Assembly: GCA_021782195.1 (NCBI GenBank)
Contig: JAJXVI010000157.1
Coordinates: forward strand, 1-6,263
Direction: 5' to 3'
DNA: 6,263 nucleotides
Source of the DNA: a bacterium
GTDB taxonomy: Bacteria > Vulcanimicrobiota > Xenobia > RGZZ01
This document shows positions 1 through 5,390 of the stretch, one piece after another (the first letter of the stretch is position 1; every line of letters begins with the position of its first letter). Both the position numbers and the translations under genes were made by a program. Below the pieces are notes generated by a model. The model saw only the letters and a program-made list of their open reading frames with translations. It was not told the origin of the DNA and did no database searches.

Positions 1-1425
1 GTCCGCAGGAGCCGGACGATCGCCTTCCTGACTGTCTGGGTCGGGTTCGCGCTTTGTGCAATCTTCTCGTCGCACGTCGCGTGGCCGGCACCCCGGGTGC
101 GCCCGTCCCCTCATTGCAGGGGAGGTCGCACCCCCCCTGCGCCCCAGCCTCGTGCCACCGGCCTGCCCGTCTCTCCGTCCGAGTCCCCGGTTCTCCGCGC
201 AACGGCGTGGCCGGCAGCCGACGTTCTCTTCCACCGCGACCCGTACTGGCGGGGAGCCGACTGTGCGTCCTCGGTCGACCTGGGACACGACCGCGTGCTC
301 TGGCTCTTTGGCGATACATTCATTGTCCCGCACAACGACCGCGCGCGAGTCACCCCCGCCGCAACGCGCACGGTACCTGCGAACCAGCACGGCAGCCTTC
401 CGCGCAAGATCGATCGTGAATCGCCATCGGCCAGGAGAGGGAAGGCGTGTAAGCGCCGGCTCGATGCCCTCATTGTTCGTAACAGCGTGGCCATCGAACG
501 CGGCGACAACCCGTCGCGCGCGGCCATTCGCTTCTACTGGCGAACGCGGGGGGGACGTCCGTCCGCATTCTTTCCCCCTCCCAGCGCAAACCCGGCGCGC
601 GGGCGAAAAGCACAGGGTCCCACCGCAAGAAGACACGCTGATCGAGGACGCGTGCGGTGGTACTGGCCCGGCACGGGGATTCGCCTGGGCAGGGTTCTCC
701 TGATCTTCATGCTGGAAGTCATTCCCGCACGTGGCGGGCTGGGATTTTCGCTTGCGGGAAGTCGCATCGTGGCCGTGACCGATCCCGACGAGCCTCCGCC
801 AGCCTGGCACTTCAAGAACCTGACCGTGCCCAACCTCCCACGCAACCTCCTGCTCGGAACGGCAGGTCTCCTGTCGTACAGTGGTTATCTGTACGCGTAT
901 ACCCAGCTTGGGTCTACCCAGAACGCGTACGTCATTCGATGGCCCCTGCGTGACGCTCGGAAAGGCAGGCTCACCCATCCGGAGTGGTACAGTCGCCATG
1001 GATGGACCACACGCAGGGGCGAGGCATTTCTCCCGGTGGCCCTGTTCGGTCACGCAACAACCGAGTTTACGGTGACGCGCGACCCTTCGAGACACCGGTT
1101 CATCGAGATACAATCCACAGGTTTCGGGCCGGCAACCCTGACCGCCCGCACCGGCGCACGTCCAGAGGGTCCGTGGAGCCACGCGCAGGCCTTCTACCGT
1201 CCCCCCGAGTCTGCAAGCGCACAGGCGATGGTCTACGCAGGCAAAGCTCACCCGGAGCTACGAGGAGGAGACGCGCTCATACTGACCTATGTGGCCAGTA
1301 CGCTGTCATTTTCCTCACTGCTGCACGATGAGCGCCTCTACTATCCACGCTTTGTCCGCGTCACGCTCGCCCCGATGCGTCGAAGGTCAGCGCGCGGTGT
1401 CCCTGTCAGCGCCCTCAGCAGGTGA
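1..1425 (+). CDS. Exported DUF4185-like beta-propeller protein, 5' end outside window
   Basis: The frame is open from the first base to a TGA at 1423-1425 (474 codons visible), so the true start lies at or before the left edge. The first residues look like a signal peptide: arginines (RRSR) followed by a hydrophobic run (IAFLTVWVGFALCAIF) and small residues, so export is likely. The mature part resembles DUF4185/DUF5005-type proteins. It has a PYWRGADCASS segment, the hallmark WLFGDTFI (visible residues about 101-108), VRNSVAIERG, IRFYW, RWYWPGTGIRLG, and a C-terminal KAHPEL plus LYYPRFVRV block near 455. These families are thought to fold as glycosidase-like beta-propellers; no activity can be assigned here. 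Two arginine- and proline-rich stretches, about 331-462 and 574-648, interrupt the conserved blocks and look like insertions. A GTG at 97 is a possible start but would discard the signal peptide. Confidence 0.75.
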   Translation, partial: VRRSRTIAFLTVWVGFALCAIFSSHVAWPAPRVRPSPHCRGGRTPPAPQPRATGLPVSPSESPVLRATAWPAADVLFHRDPYWRGADCASSVDLGHDRVLWLFGDTFIVPHNDRARVTPAATRTVPANQHGSLPRKIDRESPSARRGKACKRRLDALIVRNSVAIERGDNPSRAAIRFYWRTRGGRPSAFFPPPSANPARGRKAQGPTARRHADRGRVRWYWPGTGIRLGRVLLIFMLEVIPARGGLGFSLAGSRIVAVTDPDEPPPAWHFKNLTVPNLPRNLLLGTAGLLSYSGYLYAYTQLGSTQNAYVIRWPLRDARKGRLTHPEWYSRHGWTTRRGEAFLPVALFGHATTEFTVTRDPSRHRFIEIQSTGFGPATLTARTGARPEGPWSHAQAFYRPPESASAQAMVYAGKAHPELRGGDALILTYVASTLSFSSLLHDERLYYPRFVRVTLAPMRRRSARGVPVSALSR

Positions 1426-1650
1426 ATTGAAGACGGTTCCCGCAAGTTTGTTCACGACACCCGTGACGTTCACGTTCCGCGTGTCCATCATCTTGCAGAA
1501 TGCCGCCGCCACGGAAAAACCGACCGTCAACGCGAGCCCTGCCTTGCACATTCCCTCGAACGCCTTGCCCATGGCCGCCCAGTCGTCAAGCGGCGCCTGT
1601 TGCGCAGGCAATCGAGCCTGGGTCTGCGCCAGTGTCTCTGAATCCGTCAT
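1387..1650 (-). CDS. Small hypothetical protein, 87 aa
   Basis: ATG start with a GGAG ribosome-binding site (complement of 1659-1662) placed 8 nt upstream, the same spacing as in the three genes upstream on this strand. I do not recognise the family. The N-terminal part (residues 1-25) is polar and rich in Gln and Ala. A short hydrophobic stretch (about 37-52, GLALTVGFSVAAAF) flanked by lysines could be a membrane-associated helix, but it is too short for a confident transmembrane call. The last 17 residues are polar. Its last 39 bases overlap the end of the convergent DUF4185-like gene. It starts 103 nt after the kinase gene on the same strand and could be the last member of that operon or a separate unit. 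The ribosome-binding site and non-random composition support it; the absence of a recognised family keeps confidence moderate. Confidence 0.5.
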   Translation of the reverse strand: MTDSETLAQTQARLPAQQAPLDDWAAMGKAFEGMCKAGLALTVGFSVAAAFCKMMDTRNVNVTGVVNKLAGTVFNSPAEGADRDTAR

Positions 1651-1658
1651 TCACACCA

Positions 1659-1662
1659 CTCC
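1659..1662 (-). promoter_or_regulatory. Ribosome-binding site of the 87-aa gene
   Basis: GGAG on the minus strand, 8 nt before the ATG at 1650. It is the main sequence argument that the small reading frame is translated. Confidence 0.55.
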
Positions 1663-1669
1663 AAGCTCT

Positions 1670-1685
1670 CCCGTTCCATGACGGG
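1670..1685. repeat. Small inverted repeat in the kinase/87-aa gene gap
   Basis: CCCGT and ACGGG arms of 5 bp around a 6-nt loop, within the 103-nt gap after the kinase gene. There is no T-run on either side in either direction, so it does not qualify as a Rho-independent terminator. The rest of the gap (1651-1753) shows no other clear signal. Confidence 0.25.
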
Positions 1686-1753
1686 ACACGTCGTTCACCA
1701 GGATTCACGAACCGCGAGTTGCACCCTCCCGGTTGTGTGGAGACCGCAAATCG

Positions 1754-2851
1754 CTACCCCGCCGGCAACTGCAGATCCGCCTCTCTCTCCACGGCCTGGG
1801 CCACGACCGCCTGCAGGCGAGGAAGGCCGTCCACCGCAGCAACCGCTCGGGACAGCAAGCCCAGTGCGGGCCGAATCCAGTTGCGAAACCAGGTCTTGTT
1901 CTTGACCAGACTCAAATAGCCATAGGCGCCGAGCGCCTGCATGAGACGCTGCAGACTGACAGCCGCATATCGGTCGCAGAAAGCGTCGAACGCCAGTCCG
2001 ACCGGCCGCCCGACCTCCGCGTGATAGAAGCGCAACAACCGTTCCTCGACGTCTGCCGGGAGCGACACATACGGATCGCGCAAGAGCGATGCGAGGTCGT
2101 ATTGTGCGGGTCCGAGACGGGCACCCTGAAAATCGAGCACCCATACCTGACTTCCCTCCAGAAACACGTTCTGGGACTGAAAATCGCGATGCATTGCCAC
2201 CTGGGGTTCACGCAGCACACGCTGCGCAAGCGTTGCAAAATCGGCGTCAAGCGCCATGTCGCGAGAGCAGTCCCAGCCGAGGTGAAGGCCGAGAAAATTC
2301 TCGCGGAAGTACGACGTCTCCCAGCGCAGGTCGGTCTCGGAGAAAGGTCTGCTCACCATCTCGTCACAGCAATGACGGGCCTCCAGGGCCTGCAACTGGC
2401 CCAGCACGCGCAACACGGAGGTATAAGCGTGGTAGACCTCGGTCGAGTGGGCCCCGTGGGTCAGCACAATGTCCTGCAGCGCCTGGCGACCCGCGTCCTG
2501 CAAGACGGCAATACCGGTCTCGTCCGACCACAGATGGAGCAACGGAACCGGCAACCCTCTCTCGCGCAAGAAACGACCGATGGAAACGTAGTTGACAAAC
2601 TCGCTTCGACTGGGCGTTACACAGACGACGACCGAGCGTCGTTCGTCTGTCGACTCCACCCGGTAGAACGAGCGGTCAGAGCCACCCGTGGCGATATGGG
2701 TGACACGCAGCGTGGCATCGGCGTCGTACATGTGCCGCAACAGGTCCGCCCAGGCGGGTGGAAGGTCGCTGCAGCGCACCGCGTGCATCGTCCCAGGGAA
2801 CGCCTGTGCGGGGTAGGTTGCGGGAGGCGGAGCAAGAAGAGGCAGGGTCAC
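1754..2851 (-). CDS. amgK: AmgK-like amino-sugar kinase (APH-fold phosphotransferase)
   Basis: Predicted cytoplasmic kinase of the aminoglycoside-phosphotransferase fold, most like AmgK, which phosphorylates MurNAc (and GlcNAc) at the anomeric C1 using ATP. With the GTG start at 2851 the protein has 365 residues, near the usual length of about 340-360. Visible motifs are a glycine/arginine N-lobe loop GGSDRSFYR (residues 56-64), the catalytic HRDFQSQN (221-228, with base D223 and metal ligand N228) and a DFQ metal-binding motif (240-242) followed by GPAQYDLASLLRD. The DFQ...GP..YDL..LLRD pattern is characteristic of AmgK-type kinases rather than drug-resistance APHs. The GTG at 2851 has a perfect GGAGG 8 nt upstream; the ATG at 2866 (370 aa) lies just after the preceding stop, has no ribosome-binding site, and overlaps that GGAGG. 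The gene is third in an operon behind the nucleotidyltransferase, which supports sugar activation. The substrate is inferred, not shown. Confidence 0.82.
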   Translation of the reverse strand: MTLPLLAPPPATYPAQAFPGTMHAVRCSDLPPAWADLLRHMYDADATLRVTHIATGGSDRSFYRVESTDERRSVVVCVTPSRSEFVNYVSIGRFLRERGLPVPLLHLWSDETGIAVLQDAGRQALQDIVLTHGAHSTEVYHAYTSVLRVLGQLQALEARHCCDEMVSRPFSETDLRWETSYFRENFLGLHLGWDCSRDMALDADFATLAQRVLREPQVAMHRDFQSQNVFLEGSQVWVLDFQGARLGPAQYDLASLLRDPYVSLPADVEERLLRFYHAEVGRPVGLAFDAFCDRYAAVSLQRLMQALGAYGYLSLVKNKTWFRNWIRPALGLLSRAVAAVDGLPRLQAVVAQAVEREADLQLPAG

Positions 2852-2859
2852 GTGGGGGT

Positions 2860-2864
2860 CCTCC
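2860..2864 (-). promoter_or_regulatory. Ribosome-binding site deciding the kinase start
   Basis: Minus-strand GGAGG, 8 nt before the GTG at 2851. It overlaps the alternative ATG at 2866-2864, which would be left without a ribosome-binding site. The preceding stop codon ends at 2868, so the site lies directly behind it and translation of the two genes is probably coupled. Confidence 0.65.
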
Positions 2865-2867
2865 ATT

Positions 2868-3797
2868 TCAGGCGGCTATCACAAGGTCATCCAGAATCAC
2901 GGCGCGATGCGCTGCAAACCCGTCCTGAAGACGGGTGCCAGCAAGCACCACGCAATCAGACAGGCACACGTCACGACCGATCGCGCACCTCGGTCCTATC
3001 GCGACGCAGCCGGACAGGCGGGCGCCCGGGGCCAACGTCGCATCGGGAGCCACCATGACGCCGCCAGGCGGTATCTCCACTCCGGGCAGGCACGGTCCAC
3101 GTCCTTCAAGGATGTCACGATGCAGATCCAGGTAGGCCGACATGTGTCCCAGGTCACGCCAGTAGGTGGACGCTGGAATGCGCACCGCGCGCACGCTGCC
3201 GGGCTCGCGAGCGATCTGTTCGCGCAAAGCGGGAACCACGGAGGCCTTGCGATGCGGCTCAAGCCGCTGCAGAAAGCAACGCGAAAGAATGTACACGCCG
3301 CACAACGTAAGGCGGGCCGCGACGGTCGCGGTGCCGCGTATATCCAGTACCCGTCCCGCTTCGTCAATCCCCACGGCGTTGAAGCGAGGATCGTCGACAA
3401 GTGCCAGGGTTGCCGCCGCGCCGGTCCGCTGATGACTGTCGATGACCGACGTGATGTCCAGGTCGGTGACGATGTCGGCGTTGTGCACCAGAAGTGCCCC
3501 GTCCTGTTCCCCCCAGGCGCGAAAATGGGCAATCCCGCCACCGGTATCGAGAATTTCAGGCTCGTACACCGTGTGCACCCGAGGCCGTCCATTCCGACGC
3601 AGAGCAACGTGAGCCTCGATGACCGGGGCCATGTGGTGGAGGTTGAGGCCCACGTCCTCGATCCCGACTGCCCCCAGCCGGTCGAGGATGAGGTCCAGAA
3701 TCGCGCGATTGGCCACAGGCACAAGCGGTTTCGGAAGTCGATCGGTCAATGGGGAAAGACGTGTCCCCAGGCCCGCGCACAACACCACGGCTCTCAT
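2868..3797 (-). CDS. murU: MurU-like sugar-1-phosphate nucleotidyltransferase with C-terminal beta-helix
   Basis: Predicted cytoplasmic NTP-transferase; in this setting it most likely makes UDP-MurNAc from MurNAc-1-phosphate and UTP. The N-terminal Rossmann-like domain opens with the signature AGLGTRLSPLT (residues 8-18) and PKP (22-24). Arg13 and Lys23 are the usual phosphate-binding residues. DTGGGIA (84-90) matches the sugar/nucleotide-binding ETGGG region of MurU and related enzymes, and HNADIVTDLD (105-114) supplies the metal-binding aspartate. YWRDLGHMSAYL (212-223) closes the catalytic domain. Residues about 237-305 show irregular hexapeptide periodicity typical of a left-handed beta-helix, which Pseudomonas MurU (about 223 aa) lacks, so this is the longer NDP-sugar synthase architecture. 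The ATG at 3797 has GAGG 8 nt upstream. It starts 24 nt after the NamZ-like gene and ends 16 nt before the kinase GTG. A mannose- or glucose-1-phosphate substrate cannot be excluded from sequence alone. Confidence 0.8.
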   Translation of the reverse strand: MRAVVLCAGLGTRLSPLTDRLPKPLVPVANRAILDLILDRLGAVGIEDVGLNLHHMAPVIEAHVALRRNGRPRVHTVYEPEILDTGGGIAHFRAWGEQDGALLVHNADIVTDLDITSVIDSHQRTGAAATLALVDDPRFNAVGIDEAGRVLDIRGTATVAARLTLCGVYILSRCFLQRLEPHRKASVVPALREQIAREPGSVRAVRIPASTYWRDLGHMSAYLDLHRDILEGRGPCLPGVEIPPGGVMVAPDATLAPGARLSGCVAIGPRCAIGRDVCLSDCVVLAGTRLQDGFAAHRAVILDDLVIAA

Positions 3798-3803
3798 TCG
3801 CTG

Positions 3804-3809
3804 CCCCTC
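3804..3809 (-). promoter_or_regulatory. Ribosome-binding site of the nucleotidyltransferase gene
   Basis: Minus-strand GAGGGG, with its GAGG core 8 nt before the ATG at 3797. It lies in the 24-nt gap after the NamZ-like stop codon and fixes this start. Confidence 0.6.
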
Positions 3810-3821
3810 ACTCCAAGACGC

Positions 3822-5060
3822 TCATCGGTACAGAAGAAACTCTCGTCGCATCGCTTCAAAGACGCGAAGATCCTCTGCCCACGACGCCACGATCCGGCTG
3901 GCCGCAACCCCCCCGTCAATCTGCGAACGCAACCTGGTGCTCCCTGCCAGGATGTCGATGGGCATCTTCACGGCTTCGTACTCGTACGGTGGCTGCTTCC
4001 AGGAAAAACTCCCGCCGTACAGACGACGGAGAGCGACAAAGAGGGCTACGGCCATCTGCACGGAACGAAACGAGTCACGATCTACCACGTGAATGGCGAC
4101 ACCACCACAGGTCTGGCGTGCGTGTTTCTGGAACGTCGGCTCGAACTGCAGTGGACGAAATATCACACCGGGCAGTTCTTCTGCGTCAAGTGCGCGCGCA
4201 AGATCCACCCCGTCGACCCACGGCGCCCCCACAATCTCGAACGGGCGCGTCGTTCCCCTGCCCTCGGAGACGTCGGTACCTTCCACCATGCACATCCCTG
4301 GATATACGATGGCGGTGTCCAACGTCGGCATGTTTGGCGACGGCATCACCCAGGGGAGACCGGTGTCGGTAAACCACTGCCTGCGTTCCCAGCCTGCGAT
4401 ACGTACAACGTGCAGGTCGCACCCGATCTGCTCGGTCTGGTTGAACATCGTGAGCAGTTCACCCATTGTCATGCCGTGCCGGACCGCAACGGGAAATCTT
4501 CCGACAAACGACGCAAAGGCAGGTTCCGCGAACGGTCCTTCAAGATCGACGCCGTTGAGGGGATTGGGACGGTCCAGCACGCAGAGCGGAATCCCACGCT
4601 CGGCGCAGGCCTCCATGACCAGGGTGGCGGTCCACAGGAAGGTATAGTAGCGGGCTCCTACGTCGAACAGATCGACGAGCATCGCATCGAGGCCGTCCAG
4701 GGTGTGAAGCGGGGGTTTTCGGTGCTCGCCGTACAGACTGTACACGGGAAGGTCGAGGCGCGGATCGTGAAACCCCTCCCACTCGACCATGTTGTCCTGC
4801 GTGGTGCCCCATATCCCGTGCTGCGGACCGAACAACGCGCCCACCGAAAAATCCGGTCGCCCGACCAGAAGATCAATGGCGTGCCGCAGTGACGCATCCA
4901 CGGAGGCCTGATTCAGCAGCAGACCGACGCGACGGCCCCGCAGTACACGCAGAACGTCCTCGGCCTGGGGCGCGGAAGCGACCAGGAGATCGAGCCCGGT
5001 CGCAACGGGCGGCACCCGCAGACCGATACGTCGACCTGGCCGTTCAAGTTTCGCTGGCAC
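3822..5060 (-). CDS. namZ: NamZ-like exo-beta-N-acetylmuramidase (DUF1343)
   Basis: DUF1343-family protein; the characterised member NamZ of Bacillus subtilis removes MurNAc from the non-reducing end of peptidoglycan chains. With the GTG at 5060 it has 412 residues, the usual length for the domain. Family blocks in order: VATGLDLL near 19-26, RGRRVGLLLNQASVD near 41-55, LFGPQHG (76-82), LPVYSLYGEHRKP (104-116), LFDVGARYYTF (131-141), DRPNPLNG (163-170), LPWVMPSPNMPTLDT (235-249), EGTDVSEGRGTTRPFE (260-275), CGGVAIHV, and a C-terminal PPYEYEAVKMPIDILAG. GTG at 5060 has GGGAGGTGA ending about 5-8 nt upstream and begins just before the domain; the frame extends to a GTG at 5192, but those 44 residues match nothing I know of in the family. 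No signal peptide is visible with either start, so a cytoplasmic site is likely, unlike secreted NamZ. The motif GPQHG replaces the PEHG I recall from characterised NamZ. It is first gene of the operon, followed by nucleotidyltransferase and kinase. Confidence 0.85.
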   Translation of the reverse strand: MPAKLERPGRRIGLRVPPVATGLDLLVASAPQAEDVLRVLRGRRVGLLLNQASVDASLRHAIDLLVGRPDFSVGALFGPQHGIWGTTQDNMVEWEGFHDPRLDLPVYSLYGEHRKPPLHTLDGLDAMLVDLFDVGARYYTFLWTATLVMEACAERGIPLCVLDRPNPLNGVDLEGPFAEPAFASFVGRFPVAVRHGMTMGELLTMFNQTEQIGCDLHVVRIAGWERRQWFTDTGLPWVMPSPNMPTLDTAIVYPGMCMVEGTDVSEGRGTTRPFEIVGAPWVDGVDLARALDAEELPGVIFRPLQFEPTFQKHARQTCGGVAIHVVDRDSFRSVQMAVALFVALRRLYGGSFSWKQPPYEYEAVKMPIDILAGSTRLRSQIDGGVAASRIVASWAEDLRVFEAMRREFLLYR

Positions 5061-5065
5061 CCTGC

Positions 5066-5074
5066 TCACCTCCC
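5066..5074 (-). promoter_or_regulatory. Strong ribosome-binding site of the NamZ-like gene
   Basis: Minus-strand GGGAGGTGA, with its GGAGG core (5069-5073) 8 nt before the GTG at 5060. This strong match is why 5060 is preferred over the longer frame starting at 5192. Confidence 0.7.
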
Positions 5075-5291
5075 ACGCGCCAATCGCTGGCGTTGAAAAA
5101 AATTCTTTGCATGCTACAGCCTCGAGGTACGACAACCCTGCAACAAAATCCTTCTTCCCAGACAACCCCCGCATGACACCCGCGAACCGCACGAATCAGC
5201 GAATTATTTTCAAAGCGACTGTCCGGAGCCCTGTCCGCCCTCTCCAAGGATTTTACAGGACCATTGCAGAAGAGGGGCGGGCTTATGATGG

Positions 5292-5308
5292 GCGCACGAG
5301 AAGTGCGC
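5292..5308. repeat. Inverted repeat, possible operator or 5' leader hairpin
   Basis: A perfect 6-bp inverted repeat GCGCAC / GTGCGC around the 5-nt loop GAGAA, lying 3 nt after the TATGAT-like element and 82 nt before the start of the alanine-rich gene. GCACGAGA inside it is repeated directly at 5310-5317. It could be a transcription-factor half-site pair or a leader hairpin; in GC-rich DNA it could also be chance. Confidence 0.35.
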
Positions 5309-5347
5309 TGCACGAGAGCCCCAACTGCTGGCAACAGGCCAGGCTCA

Positions 5348-5361
5348 TCGCCGACCGGCGA
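5348..5361. repeat. Short inverted repeat in the 5' leader
   Basis: TCGCC / GGCGA arms of 5 bp around the loop GACC, 20 bp before the ribosome-binding site of the gene at 5391. It has no following T-run and is not a terminator. It may be a small leader hairpin or chance. Confidence 0.25.
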
Positions 5362-5380
5362 CGCGACCCCAAAATACGAC

Positions 5381-5386
5381 GAGGTG
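5381..5386 (+). promoter_or_regulatory. Ribosome-binding site of the alanine-rich gene
   Basis: GAGGTG with its GAGG core 6 nt before the ATG at 5391. It supports this start and the plus strand as the coding strand here. Confidence 0.6.
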
Positions 5387-5390
5387 CACG

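Larger units (their letters stand above)
5061..5390. other. Divergent intergenic region
   Basis: A 330-bp spacer between the minus-strand operon and the plus-strand gene at 5391, so it should hold promoters for both. It includes AT-rich patches at about 5096-5106 and 5199-5213, a CTGTCCG direct repeat (5219-5225 and 5231-5237), a TATGAT at 5284-5289 resembling a plus-strand -10 element, and two inverted repeats further right. No -35 element sits at correct spacing from TATGAT (the nearest, TTGCAG, is only 14 bp away), so no promoter is called. Frame extensions into this region do not look like protein. Confidence 0.5.

Noticed and set aside
49..63. A possible lipoprotein lipobox (FALC) in the signal peptide of the first gene
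   Set aside because: The residue before Cys is Leu, where a lipobox needs a small residue (Gly, Ala or Ser), so ordinary signal-peptidase cleavage is more likely.
1733..3058. A 441-codon plus-strand open frame opposite the kinase gene
   Set aside because: It has no family motif and is antisense to the HRD/DFQ-containing kinase.
2907..4892. A 661-codon open frame on the plus strand opposite the salvage operon
   Set aside because: It is rich in Arg, His, Gly and Gln with no recognisable motif, and it lies antisense to three genes with clear family motifs. Long opposing frames are expected in GC-rich coding DNA.
5077..5102. A terminator-like hairpin CGCCA/TGGCG near a run of A/T
   Set aside because: The stem is only 5 bp. 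On the plus strand it is followed by A residues rather than T, and on the minus strand the T-run comes before the hairpin, so neither orientation fits a terminator.
5061..5192. A 44-residue N-terminal extension of the NamZ-like protein from GTG 5192
   Set aside because: The strong GGGAGGTGA directly before GTG 5060 fits a start there, and the extension has neither a signal peptide nor family similarity that I recognise.
5264..5289. A sigma-70 promoter TTGCAG / TATGAT
   Set aside because: The spacer is only 14 bp, well below the usual 16-18 bp, and there is no extended -10 TG.
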